From: Trichobilharzia szidati
Taxonomy: Eukaryota > Platyhelminthes > Trematoda > Strigeidida > Schistosomatidae
Length of the DNA stretch: 64,000 bases
Direction: 5' to 3'
Assembly: GCA_944472155.2 (NCBI GenBank)
Contig: OX235273.1
Location: 1,461,204-1,525,203 of the forward strand
In this document: positions 10,230-20,640 of the stretch, in pieces
Layout: each line of letters begins with the position of its first letter
Position numbering within the stretch: position 1 is the first letter of the stretch
Translations under genes and position numbers: made by a program
The notes under the pieces: generated by a model
Databases searched by the model: none
The model's input: the letters and a program-made list of their open reading frames with translations, nothing else
Told to the model about the DNA's origin: nothing

Positions 10230-10850
10230 GTCTTATCCGAAGGAAACTCTCTTAAACTAAGTAACCAGGGAAGTTCATTATTGTCACAGCTTCTGATGCA
10301 GTGTTGCTGAGCTTGTCATGCTGAGCTATGGTCTATGTTGTCAACATTTCTGGCAAGGTAGCGGGGACATTCTGAATCACTTTTTCACTCTTGTGTTGGT
10401 GAGCTGGTTTTAGAAGAGTAGGCTTTGAATCGGCACCTTTGGTTTCCATAGCAATATGAGTTGTCATGAAATTGATACTCTCAACTTCTTTGTTGCAAGC
10501 ATTATCGATGAATTTCGCTTAGTGAGAAATCACCACATGTTGTCCTTTCAAAGTCAAATTCAAGGAAATCTGTTTATTATAGCAGTCAGCTGCTGTTTAG
10601 AGCACAACAGTAATAGCCGGCTGTTCATCCTGGACAAATCTCGAATTGTGTGAAAGTAAAACCACACCAGCGTGTAATACTTCGAATTCCAGGTCTTTTG
10701 TGTCGGCCGGTAAACCCATAATTAGAGCTGTTTTATGTTGTGATCCAACCAGTAGTGAAAGTGCCAGTTTACCGCCATCAAAGAAAATTAGGCTTTGAGA
10801 CGGCCTCCAGTCTGGTCTCTAGTGAAAGGAATTTTAAATAGGCTTTTTAG
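10230..10850 (-). pseudogene. Decayed coding region of unidentified gene
   Basis: Reading leftwards from about 10817, one minus-strand frame stays largely open for roughly 190 codons with three in-frame stops. Recognisable stretches are FFDGGKLALSLLVGSQHKTA, GLPADTKDLEFEVLHAGVV and THIAMETKGADSKP. The frame starts just after a splice-acceptor-like TTTCACTAG. It continues the strand and position of the two-exon frame at 10851-11565, so it may be a further exon or the decayed remainder of the same gene. I do not recognise the protein. It could also be the inside of an unknown retroelement. Confidence 0.4.
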
Positions 10851-11565
10851 TTAAACGTCAATACAAGTTGAGAACAACTTGCGTGAGCTACGAAGATTAC
10901 CCTTGAAGTTTGGAATCATTTTTGGGCTTTCTAGTATGTACCGAAGTTCTGGCTTCTGCATCACTTTAGCCTGCCTAGCCTGATGTATGCCAGGAAAAGT
11001 ATTTACTTCAGGGTCTAGGGTTACACAAGTACTCCGGCCTTCCTTAAGAGTTTCCCTTACATTCCTAACTACTGAAGATGCATCAGTTTGTTTCACATCT
11101 GGAGGCTGTTGTCCTGAAATCTTTAAGTGAATAATAAAATCATCCTTAACCTGCGGTGTCTTCATCCTAAAGAACCAATCTTCTGAAAATAAGGACTGAC
11201 TTTTCCGATGGCACTTTAAACTCTTTCGTGGCTTCTTCCCGCGGTTCTCTAGCTCTCTTTGTATGGATCGCATCTCAGGTTCATGTTTAGCCTGTAGCTC
11301 TCGAAACTCTCTTTCCTCTTTTCGTCTACACTCATCTACACCACTGTACACTAGAGTTAGACCTAAAATCATCACCAGCTAGACTGAAGAGATCCGTAAT
11401 ATGAAAATGCCAAAATAGGACTTACCGGCTTCCTGAAGATAAATCCCATGTCACCATACTGTCCTTATTCACAACAGGATCCGTAGACATCTTCTTCAAT
11501 GGGTGTCTGTCAACCATATTGTCTCGGTGTGTTGACAACTGTAAGGACTGAAACCGACTCTTCAT
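10851..11565 (-). CDS. Candidate two-exon gene or pseudogene, unidentified 210-aa product
   Basis: Exon 1 is 11565-11426, starting at an ATG (MKSRFQSLQLSTHRDNMVDR and on, ending DLSSGSR). Exon 2 is 11343-10851, starting GVDECRRKEEREFRELQAKH and ending SSRKLFSTCIDV plus stop. The 82-nt gap at 11344-11425 begins GTAAGT and ends ACAG, and splicing it joins the two open frames in phase (633 nt in all). Exon 2 begins with a charged, helix-prone stretch rich in E, R and K that may form a short coiled coil. No family is recognised. Other AG acceptors (for example a 42-nt intron) lead to a stop. The ATG abuts the LTR-like repeat at ~11558, so upstream sequence of the original gene may be lost. Real gene versus recent pseudogene is undecided. 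Confidence 0.45.
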
Positions 11566-12135
11566 GGTCTGGAAGCAAGAAACCTATCTTTGCGTCCTAC
11601 TGTTTACCTGACCGAAACTCCCGTGAGACGTGAACAGTCAAAAAACGCTCCAAATATAACAAGAAGACGGCTATTCATCGTAAAATCTATGTATCTCAAC
11701 AATGCCTTTAGGCAGGTATACAGACTAGATGGTTTCCAAGTACAAAACAAGTAATTAGAATCAAGTAGAATATTCCCACCCATCAGGCGGGATCAAAACT
11801 CTGTCCACAAGAATCACACACCAACGCTTACTGTAGACCATCCAAGGTCAGAATGACCTTGATTTACTCAAACAAAATCACATTGTGAAACAACACAAAG
11901 AGAAGTATTAAGATCACAGGTTAAACAGAGTGGGGGGAGGGGAACATTGGCAAATAATTAGGTTCGAGTCAACATATGAAATACAAATGTCAGAACAATG
12001 ATATACAGTCTAGGAGAAAATCGGATAACAATTACATAGTTAGCTAAAACATCCAAATAAGTATGAATATTGTGAATACATCGTTCAGAAGAGATTTTCC
12101 AGGCAATTATCCAATTACAATCCTTCCTTATCAAA
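11558..12135 (+). repeat. LTR-like dispersed repeat, copy 2
   Basis: Carries the shared landmarks TGGTCTGGAAGC, TGCGTCCTACTG, GTACAAAACAAGTAATTAGA, AGAATATTCCCACCCATC, CTCAAACAAAATCACATTGT and a late block ACAATGATATACAGTC. The TGTAACG-like start seen in copies 3 and 4 is absent, so the 5' edge is lost or diverged. Confidence 0.5.
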
Positions 12136-12955
12136 GTTATGCGTTTGTATGTCATATTATCAGGTACATTTTTAATAGCGAATGTTCTGAAGTAGTGAAC
12201 TAGGATGCTGCCACTTCGGCAGAATTGTAGGGTGACTGGAAATAAAACAAAGACCTGTTTCCCCCTATAAACAAAGATCGGAGAGAATCTTAACGTATTG
12301 AGAAGCTTTCTAAAGTGGAGTCCCCAACACATAAAATGTAACTGAAGTTGCCTAAAAATAAATTAAGGAATTTGATAAATTTGTCTTGATGTTCAGATCT
12401 TCTCGCTAACCAATGTTAGTAATGCGTCATTCATTGGGTTTGTCCACACATTTCTACCTACAATACGTACTATGAAGCGGCACGATGAAGTTTCTGCACG
12501 GTTAGGACTGGAAGTCTGATGGCGGCAACATTTTCTGTCTTTCTGGAGGCAGACGTTAAGCTATCACTCGATATAAGTGACAGTGAATGACACATTCAGT
12601 TCTATCGGCGCCAGTAATTGATCAATGTACATAATCTCTGTCGACAGACTTCATGCGCACAGTTTCTGAATGCTCACTACCAGAATGTTTCAGCGTCCTC
12701 TGTCATTATAATAATTTAGCCGGTATGAAATCTCATTGTTTAAACATTATGCAGTCCTTAATGATACTGAGACTGTGGTGATGGCAGAAGGATTTCTTGA
12801 GACCATTAATAATGTCTACTAATTCAATTAGACGAATATGTGAACTTCACTCACAGATATACACCACATTGTATCCAGTCGTTTTCATAAAGGTGAATCG
12901 CCAATATTCATCCTTTTCCCTTAATGTGTCTTCTAAATATTTACGTATGAATAAC
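12136..12955. other. Non-coding, nothing recognised
   Basis: Less AT-rich than most gaps. The 124-codon minus-strand frame at 11958-12332 is mostly laid over the LTR-like repeat and has no recognisable motif. I see no element. Confidence 0.4.
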
Positions 12956-12959
12956 TGAC

Positions 12960-13075
12960 GATGGGAGAGGCTGTCTAAGGTAGATATCCTTTCTTTGGGA
13001 GACTACTATTGTAGCCATGAGTAGTCCTGAGGTCACTGCTTTGAATCCTTCCAAATTCCAGATCTGAAATTTCAT
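12960..13075 (+). repeat. Short dispersed repeat, tRNA-like, copy 1
   Basis: GAGACTACTATTGTAGCC, then TTTGAATCCTTCC, then CCAGATCTGAAATTTCATC. A diverged partner at 13850-13985 reads GACTACTACTGTTGTCAC, TTTCGAATCCCTCC and CCCAGATCTTCAATCTAAC. The TTCGAATCC segment is B-box-like. The pair brackets the RTE copy at 13130-13645. Confidence 0.4.
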
Positions 13076-13129
13076 CATGCGTCCAATTCTTTACCTAAGG
13101 AAGAATTTAATAATAACAATAATAGTAAT

Positions 13130-13645
13130 GATAGTAGTAATAACAGTGACTCCACCTGTGAAGTCAGTGCTACTATGCAGACCAGAGACTTGGCACCGCG
13201 CGGCGTCACGAAGGCCACTTCCAACAAACTACACACCTCCATCAACAACTGTCTTTTCTAAATTCTACTCAAGATCAGATGGCCGCCCAAAAAGGATCGG
13301 CGACTATGATCTCTGCGAACGAATGAACCAACCCAGCAGGGACCAGTTTTGCAACAAATAAGCAGGAAGAAATGGAGTTAGGTAGATTTGCCCTGATATG
13401 AGAAAACTATCAAGTGAGTGACATCACACACCAGACCAAAGCTTGAGTGGAACTGCAATGGGAAGTGGCGGATTGGTTGTGAGTGCGAGGGTGACATTTA
13501 GGAGTTGATGCGAAGAGGACATGGAAGCATGTGGCCAGACGTGGAGCCAAGTGAAAGGGTTGGCGGAGAACCAAACGCGATGGAGACGTGCGGCTGAACC
13601 CCTTTGTTTCTCGAGGAACTAAACGAGACGTAATAATAAAAATAT
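13130..13645 (+). mobile_element. RTE-A LINE, 3' fragment
   Basis: C-terminal RTE segment. KSVLLCRPETW lies in the frame at 13077-13361, followed by shifted pieces equivalent to FINNCLRSILKIRWP and GRPKRI; the nucleotide end GGAACTAAACGAGACGTAATAATAA is close to the family 3' end. Several frameshifts. Not functional. Confidence 0.75.
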
Positions 13646-15417
13646 GTGCGCAAGAAAGAAATGATTATAATGCAAAATTTTATTTCAAACGCCTACAAAA
13701 CGCATAACTTATCATGAAACCAACATAGCAACGGACATTTATGCTACGGTTGGTGGAGATATGCAATAAAGCCACTCAATTTATTCTGTCAAACGTTTTT
13801 TCATTAAGATTGAATACAAATTTTGATTTCCTCGCAGGATGTGTTCTGTAAACTGATGAGGAGACATACTCCGCATTATGGCCTTCAGTTGACAGACTAC
13901 TACTGTTGTCACTTGAGTTGTCTTGACTATTGTATTATTTCGAATCCCTCCACAACCCAGATCTTCAATCTAACATCAAACTGAACCTCTGTCTGCAATG
14001 AAGTAGTGTTGGACATCATGAAATTGAAGAACCACTTCGCATAAAATATCAACAAACATCTTAGTACCTACTACATTAGCTTTCTTTCTGTTATCAAGGT
14101 AGAATTCCTCCAAATCAGATTAAAGATTAACGTTATGGAGGAAGGAGATATTTTCCACCTTACATCATCTCTACCGTCGGCGTCTATCCGGCTATAGATG
14201 AAAAGCTGTGTGTGTTAGGTAGCAGTTTGTTCTGTTCTACAATACCGCTGTGTGGAGTGTTCGTTGAAAGTGAAATTCTAGAAGGACATGGCTGTATTTG
14301 AGAATATCAACTTGTAAATTATGAGTAATGTTAGCACACACATATTATCGCTTATCATGTTGGCCTCCCCTCCATTAGCATGGTAGAATTTCTCTACACT
14401 AAATTGAAGTTGAGTGCTTTGAAGCAAGCAAACAGAAAATTCTTCACCAACTGCTGATGATGTTGAGGGATGCCTTTCATCACTTTCATATTGACTCACT
14501 ACTCACCATAAAAACTATTCAATTTATATCAGTTCATCTTACATATTTTAATATCCATGAAGTTTTAAGCATAAAATATGTGACGAATTGAAATCGGCAG
14601 ACGTATTACACACGTAACATCATCCAACTCTCATTATAATTATCACTTTGTTTATCTGTGATTTCTGTTGAATCCTTTATTAAACTGCGTTATGTGATCA
14701 CCAAATATGAAATAATGAGTGCACCTGTGTTGCTTAATCACGTAATTATCTGTTGGTGTATTATACCTGACTGAATTCTATGCCTTAATGTATTTGCTAA
14801 GACTGTTCACCTTTACTGTGGAATTTCTCTTCTGTGTACGTGATTTGTGCATCCGTCTGTGTATTAACAATCAATCGATGAATAGTGTATATAGTTTTAC
14901 GCATTAATGCTTGCTCTCTTGATGACTATTTGTGGTGTCTAGTAGGTCACATACTGTGATTTGAATAATTTTCGTATCTAATGAAAAGTGTGGTGAAGCT
15001 TCATTAACTCTATCGAAGTGTGTAAATTCCATATGGCTAATTAGTTTGACAATAGTGAATTTAATTGAGTGCGTTTCTTAACTACTGCCATTCCACTACA
15101 CTTTCATTTATATTCAATACAATATATATGTAGTTTTGGTTCATCTTCTAAGTAGAGATAACTTCCGAAAGAGCTAATTAGTTTATCAAAACAAATAGGC
15201 TGATAATTTCGGCATGGTGTACTAGAAACTCTTATAATCCTTATGTGATTGGTCATAATAAAGAAAATATTGACGGGATATGAGACGACCAAGAGAGATC
15301 AGAAGAGAAACTGTTAGCAAGATAAGGACTATTTGATATATTTTCTACTGTAGTGTCATCGATATTACAAGAATCGTGGAACTAAGGCTTTTTCAAGTAA
15401 ATAAATATATTCTCTTC
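13646..15417. other. Long non-coding stretch
   Basis: Apart from the short repeat partner at 13850-13985 I see no element or gene. Frames at 14278-14499 and 15104-15292 (minus) have no recognisable motif and are no longer than chance frames in AT-rich DNA. Confidence 0.4.
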
Positions 15418-15505
15418 TATGTAAATAAATGCATTGGTCTTGTGGTCTGTAGAACGCTCGTCAAACACGTATGTGAACCGAGATTCGATCCCCATCTGAT
15501 TTATC
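15418..15505 (+). repeat. tRNA-like SINE head fragment
   Basis: CTTGTGGTCTGTAGAACGC (A-box-like), then GAACCGAGATTCGATCCCC (B-box-like) about 30 bases later. No body or tail of the other SINE families follows. Confidence 0.4.
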
Positions 15506-15741
15506 ACTTAAACTCGATTCATTTTCTTTCCGGTTTCTTTTGCTACTTATTAGTAGTAAATATTTTATCACTGAAATATTTATCTGGTTGAGACTACTAA
15601 TTTGTGACAAAATCTATTTGGAAGGTATATTACGTCTGAAATTCAGTCAGTCAGACCTACTCATTGCATTTACTGAGTCAATCGCAATCATTTGATCACA
15701 GATCTGGCATTAACTGCCTCTCCGTTTGAGCACTTGTCAAC

Positions 15742-15886
15742 AGATAAATATAACGGAATATACACATTTGATCATAGGGAATAAAAAGACAGTTGCAGAG
15801 AAGAAAATTTTCTTTTCGACGAAGTCAAAAGGAAAAGAAAATTTTCTTCGCTGCAACTGTCTTTTTATTCCATAAGATAAATATAA
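15742..15886. mobile_element. Hairpin (MITE-like) element with 39-bp arms and flanking direct repeats
   Basis: Left arm 15778-15816 and right arm 15833-15871 are inverted complements at 38 of 39 positions, around a 16-base loop. AGATAAATATAA occurs at 15742-15753 and 15875-15886, a candidate 12-bp target-site duplication. A second, partial copy of loop plus right arm lies at 58160-58205 and continues at 58406-58430. Confidence 0.65.
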
Positions 15887-15889
15887 GTT

Positions 15890-16244
15890 CATCGTTTTCA
15901 ATGTTTGTACTATTTTAGATATCATTTTGATTTAATAATAATGATAAAAATGAATTTATACACAAGATAGAATTCGCAGCTTGTGTTATTTCAACGTGCT
16001 CACTCTTTATACAGGTAATATATCATTTGAAGTAACATTAATCTTCTTGCGAAGGCTGTTCCAATACTCTTCCATGTGATTTGAGGAGAATGCCGTTGCC
16101 AGTGTTGTTGAAATGTTTCATTGATTTGAATATTTGTGTCACATACAGTGTATTACGTCTTTTATTTTCCCAGCAGAGGTCAATCAAATTATTTTTGCGT
16201 GCAACAAGCTTTGCAGTTCACTTAGACAAAAGATTTAATTGTTA
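15890..16244. other. Non-coding, nothing recognised
   Basis: Short AT-rich interval. The frame at 16081-16368 runs into the following SINE and is not a gene. Confidence 0.4.
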
Positions 16245-16650
16245 CAGGATTTCATCAGTAACTGACATCAGTCAGAGGACTATTGGAAAACCGACAGGGA
16301 GTTCTGGACGCCTGTTTCGTCCAGCTAGTTTGGGACTCTTCGTCGATATGCACCCACCAGGGTTTTAACCTGGGACCTCCTGGTTACAAGGCGAGCTTGT
16401 AGACCATTAAGCCATTGGGACCCTATCCAATGGCCAGTGCATGAATTTCAACTTCTACCAATCCACGATATTGCACTAGTGACACTGTCATTGCTGGTGA
16501 GCATTTGTCCTCACACCGGACCTGCTGTACTTCACTGGTGGCGAATTCCCACTAGAACACAGATAACTACCTACCTGAATAGAGCCAGTCATTAGTGATT
16601 TGGAGGGGTTTAATTTGATTAGTTTCAAGATTTCATCATGAGCTGACATC
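16245..16650 (-). mobile_element. tRNA/hammerhead SINE (THH family), copy 2
   Basis: On the minus strand: upstream block TACAGCAGGTCCGGTGTGAG with ACTCACCAGCAATGACA-like sequence, A box AATGGCTTAATGGTCTACAA, B-box region CAGGTTAAAACCCTGG, hammerhead-like fold (16300-16355), then GATGTCAGTTACTGATGAAA. At the other end (~16625-16650) a second copy of the ATGAGCTGACATC block lies in the same direction, so this copy looks like part of a tandem pair rather than an inverted one. Confidence 0.7.
16300..16355 (-). ncRNA. Hammerhead-like motif in THH copy 2
   Basis: Core ACGAAGA, stem II GTCC with GGAC retained (loop CAAACTAGCT), then GAAACAGGCGTCCAGAAC. Stem II and GAAA are the best preserved of this family, but C3 is A and stem I no longer pairs fully. 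Confidence 0.45.
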
Positions 16651-17051
16651 ACTGCACACAATCATATCAATGTATTTCACCCAATTGCATAACTTCCTTT
16701 CTATAGTTCAACCTAATGCAGAATAGACGTAGTGTCACTGCTTCTGTGTATTGAGTCGAAGCTAGTTAGATTATTACGACACAGGGAATTGGCTAGGTCT
16801 GAAATGATATACTGCGTTACATAAAGCCATCTAGAAAGAGTTAAGGCATTGAAGTGCATGGAATTTTATTGAATCACACAGTAGATTGAGATGGGGTTAG
16901 AATATTAAAAAGCAGTATAGTTAGGTGAATAAAGAGAGGTTGAGTATGGTATCTTTGTAGTAAAAACTCTAAGGCAAGAAGTTAGCACATATAATGTTAG
17001 TAAAAGTATAAAAATCAAGTTATGAAGTCCTGAGGAAAACATTGATATAGG
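16651..17051. other. Non-coding, nothing recognised
   Basis: No repeat partner or frame noticed before the target-site duplication at 17052. Confidence 0.4.
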
Positions 17052-17679
17052 TATGAACAATAAGTTGTTTTTGATTGGGCACTAGTCAGTAACTAGTGTA
17101 ATGTGTCTAGTCCTATCTTCAGTGCAGATTGAATTCTATCAGTCAAGCTTGCAATGTGGCCACCATGCTTGGTGGCTAGCCATCACAGTGCACTGTGAAT
17201 TATTGCTATTAGATGGTTGGAGGCAATCGGCCACAGGACGCCCTACCTGGCCTAGGTTTCGTGCTAGTTGGCACTCACCAGCCAGTCAGCAAGGCGTATC
17301 TGCAATCACCTTGAAGGAACTCATGTCCCTTCTGAGATTCAAACCGCATTGGCATATTGTAAACTTGACTGATAGAATTCAGTCTGCACGAAAGATAGGA
17401 CTAGACAGATTACACTAGTTACTGACTAGTGTGCAATCAAAAATATCAAATACAGTCCTACAGGAGGTTATTCGCGAGTTTTAATAACTCAGTGGTAACT
17501 TCGCTGACTGCAGAAGTGGATGACACGGGCTTGAATCTCAGAAGGGATATGAGTTCCTTCAAGGTGATTGCAGATACGCCTTGCTGACTGACTGGTGAGT
17601 GCCAACCAGCACGAAACCTAGGTCTAGACAGGGCTTCCAGCCGATCGCCTCCAACCATCTAATATGAACAATAAGTTGT
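17052..17679. mobile_element. Composite foldback insertion with 17-bp target-site duplication
   Basis: TATGAACAATAAGTTGT occurs at 17052-17068 and 17663-17679, bounding a 594-bp insert. Inside: arm L (17069-17159), a unique centre, an inverted SINE piece (17212-17346), arm R (17347-17442, complementary to arm L), then a direct SINE (17446-17661). The direct SINE has an A-box-like ATAACTCAGTGGTAACTTCG and B-box-like GGGCTTGAATCTC. The inverted and direct SINE pieces share about 128 bp, including AGGCGTATCTGCAATCACCT on one strand. No protein is encoded; the 105- and 66-codon frames here follow the repeat arms. Confidence 0.75.
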
Positions 17680-17737
17680 GTTGGAAATATCATCCAATTA
17701 CTAGCCTACTTAATGTAAATGAATTCATCTTTCCGAG

Positions 17738-17868
17738 AAAAGTCTCAATCTGCAATTAATAGTGTTCTCTGAGCTGGTTGGTTTAGTTGCGAAGCTCAGA
17801 GAACACTATTAATTGCAAATCATCCACCTGAGCTACAAATCTTCTCTATTATTTCAAAAGTCTCAATC
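17738..17868. mobile_element. 105-bp hairpin insertion with 13-bp direct repeats
   Basis: AAAAGTCTCAATC occurs at 17738-17750 and 17856-17868. The 105-bp insert starts with a perfect 25-bp inverted repeat (17751-17775 with 17793-17817) around a 17-base loop. The loop GGTTGGTTTAGTTGCGA is faintly A-box-like. Non-coding. Confidence 0.6.
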
Positions 17869-18513
17869 CTCATTATTTGTATCTTTTCTCTCTTTATTTC
17901 TTTCCCTGACTCCAAAATTGTCTCCTACAACTCCCTCTGCTCCCCTTGGAATTACCTTTAAATAACTGGAACCATCTTGTGAGTAAAATGACATTCATTG
18001 TCAGTTGGATGCTTATTATTATTATTAATAATAATATAATTATTATTTCGTGTTCCATCTTCCTTTTCCTACCTACTTCTGAAATTTCTCCTTTTCCCCA
18101 GTAAGCTCATCATATTTATGTCACAGTCTTTATAAATTAGAATATTTCGTGATGAATACTTGAAGGGATTATAAAATTGCATATATATATGTGTACGAGA
18201 AAGTTAGCTGCCATGCACAAAAGGTTCAATTTTAAATGGAGACAGGAATTTGAAGTATGAACACTTTTTTTTAGGAGACAGAAAATGATACCGATTATTG
18301 CTTGATTTGAAACAGCCTGAAAGCCTACAGCTGTGATAATACATTCATTCACAATAATAGTAATATGAATGATTATGAATGTCAAAAGTGAATTCTATCG
18401 CTTGAGACAATGATAGGCGAAATTCACTTAGGCATTTTAAAAATGACAAATTATCTCCTGCGTTGGTTTGAAATGAATCGAGTTTCTGAATTCAGTCAGT
18501 TAGGATACATCAA
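17869..18513. other. Non-coding with an ATT/AAT microsatellite
   Basis: A short TTATTATTATTAATAATAAT tract near 18013-18035 is self-complementary. Nothing else is recognised. Confidence 0.4.
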
Positions 18514-18915
18514 TGATTATTATTATTACTATTCCCTTGGGTTCCACTTGGGGCATAAGACTTCATCAGCACACCTCCACTGTTTCCTGTTCTCTGTCGT
18601 CCACTTCAACTGTGCACGCACGCGATTGCCCATAACCTTTAATCTCCTCCTCACAGGATCTCCTTCATGTCAGCCTTGAAGTGACGCCCCACTCGTCGTT
18701 TCCAGCTTGGGCTCCCCTTGGCAGCCTGGTGTGCGATGTTATTCGATGGTCTCCTCAGTGGTGTGTGGTGCCCAATCCATCTCCATTCGCTCCGGCATGT
18801 TTGTTGAGGAATAGATTCTCGATTGGTTCTTTCGTTCCGATAGAGTTTCTTGTTACTAATTCTTTCTGGCCATTTGATCCTCAGTATAGAACGAAGGCAG
18901 CTGTTGACACACCAC
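18514..18915 (-). mobile_element. RTE-A LINE, 3' fragment
   Basis: Minus-strand copy starting with the family 3' end (TTATTATTACTATTCCCTTG on the plus strand) and covering the C-terminal segment: equivalents of ITNKKLY..NQ, RWRWIGHT and NPKRKRRVG are visible in pieces. Truncated at about the FINNCL region. Multiple frameshifts. Confidence 0.75.
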
Positions 18916-19365
18916 TGATGAGCTACACTTTAAAGCAGCTAAACTGCCATCTCGTACCTAGACCGCCTTGATCCAGCGAGTAATCAATATTCATTGATGT
19001 GGGTGGTCCCCAGCCGCCTAAATGAAATACTTGTATGCATCGTGTCTTTTCTACTAATGTCGTCTTTAAGACTTATTACAAATATATTAAGCTACAAATA
19101 GGTGGTCAAATAGAGTCTATCGTAGCAGATAGTAATTAACCACTTATACATGTAGATAGATTTTATGCAGGTGTTACCATTATATTAATTAGCAGTACAA
19201 TTACAAAAATAATTCACCAGAAATCAGTTTGATTTGGTTAAACAAAGGTTAAGTACCATTTTGGGTGTCTTAAAAATTTAAAACACAGGTGAAATCTAGA
19301 GTGTAAAATGAAGGTTCAATTTTAGTGAGATTTTTGGCAATCAGAAATACAATTGTTTTGCTTTA
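18916..19365. other. Non-coding, nothing recognised
   Basis: AT-rich interval between two RTE copies. No repeat partner identified. Confidence 0.4.
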
Positions 19366-20130
19366 GTTGCTGTTCTCTTGGGTTCCAAGTATTCCAAACA
19401 GTCTTGTTTAACTTGGTCCACAACTAACCATAATCTCTAATTTCCTCCTCTTCACACGACCTTCTCCATGTCACGCACGAACGCATAACTCGGCATTACG
19501 CATTCGGGTTTTAGATCGAGAAATGGCCTGTCGCGCAATGACATTCGACGGTCTCCTCTGTGATATGTGCACAATCCATCTCCATATATTCATACACACT
19601 TTGTGAGCGATTGGTTCTTGGTTGATTTGTTCCACTGCAGAGTTTCTTGTTGCTAATTCTTTCTGACCCATTGGCCATTTGATCTTCATTGTGCAGCCAG
19701 TAAAGGCAGTTCTTGATAAAATTTTGCGAAAGGCTGTTAGATATGCTTATTGTGACACTCAGTGGAAGTTTCTGACCCATTTAGAAGAACTGATACACTT
19801 AACATTTGTGCTGAAAGTCTGAATTTTGTTCTTCATTCTGAGTTAGTGAAGAAGATTTCTACACTGATGAGGGTCTGTCCTGCCTTTCCGATCCTGGTTT
19901 TTACATCCTCATCTGTTATGTCTGTAATTGAAACTGTTCTGCCTGCCTGGATAAGAGAAGGAAGTTACTTCTTTCAAATTTCTCCCAATGATGGCGATTT
20001 GTGCTGGTTGTTCTTGTTGGTGCACAGGTATCTTCATCGCCTCCATCTTCTAAGTGTTCTTCCAGAGTCCTGTCTTTTCTGCTTCTTCATTCACTTTGTC
20101 AGACACACTATGGTTATTGGTAATTAACCC
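19366..20130 (-). mobile_element. RTE-A LINE, 3' fragment
   Basis: Minus strand from the 3' end (CTCTTGGGTTCCAAG on plus) through the C-terminal RWRWIV/HIS..RRPS segment into ADEDVK-like and RT-proximal sequence near 19900-20100. Frames at 19471-19689 and 19511-19780 hold pieces (KIKWPMGQKELATRN, NQPRTNRSQSVYEYMEMD). Frameshifts separate them. Confidence 0.75.
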
Positions 20131-20174
20131 TTATTATACACGAGTGATGACTGCCTTCTATCAGTCAGTTTCGT

Positions 20175-20350
20175 AAGTTGGTCATGTGCTGCGAATGTCA
20201 TCCCAGAGGCTTCCGTACAGGTCTCTGTTCGCTAGCCCTGGGACGGCATGGAAAAGGGGGAAGGGTGGTCAGTCCATGACGTGGCGTCGTGGGGTGAAGG
20301 ATATTTGTGCTAGATTAGCATCGGTTGGTGTGTCACGACTCCCTGGTTGG
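20175..20350 (+). mobile_element. RTE-B LINE, C-terminal fragment
   Basis: The frame at 20186-20458 begins MLRMSSQRLPYRSLF and contains KGGQSMTWRRGVKDICARLA, then SRLPGW. This follows directly on the HVLRMPSHRLPRR end of the RTE-B frame at 51352-51849, so it is the next segment of that family. Homology ends near 20350. Confidence 0.7.
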
Positions 20351-20469
20351 GAATATTATTATTATTCATCTTCTATGTGTCCAAAGAGTCTACGAAAAAA
20401 ATTGTTACTTCTTGAAGAGTCCCCTAGTACAGACTCTCCGATGACATCCTCGGATTAACCTGAAGTTAT

Positions 20470-20640
20470 TTTTAGTTGATAGTGACTAGCAGTATGTGCG
20501 TCTTGTTTGGGACTCATCATCTGAATACAGCTATATTCCCAGTGAACAGCAGTGATGCTTCCACTGGGACTCGAACCCTGAACTCATCACTTGAAATGCC
20601 ACTGCTAGTCACCATCAGTCGAAAATGTTAATAATTCAGG
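20470..20640 (-). mobile_element. Smα-type hammerhead SINE unit
   Basis: On the minus strand: a B-box-like GGGTTCGAGTCCCAGTGG, GGGAATATAGCTGTATTCAG, a hammerhead core region TGATGAGTCCCAAACAAGAC, then ACTGCTAGTCACTATCAACT. This order (tRNA-like promoter, hammerhead, CACTGCTA-type tail) is that of schistosome Smα units. A partial repeat of the tail (GCCACTGCTAGTCACCATCA on plus) lies at about 20598-20622. Confidence 0.7.
20495..20540 (-). ncRNA. Hammerhead ribozyme fossil (Smα type)
   Basis: Core reads ATGATGA where CTGATGA is expected (C3 to A). Stem II GTCC is kept but GGAC is AGAC, and the GAAA box is GCAC. Predicted inactive. Confidence 0.5.

Noticed and set aside
13077..13361. 94-codon plus-strand frame as a gene
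   Set aside because: Mixed frame through a decayed RTE-A fragment. Only KSVLLCRPETW is in the ancestral frame.
18010..18036. ATT/AAT palindrome as a regulatory site
   Set aside because: Simple microsatellite; such tracts are common here, especially at LINE 3' ends.
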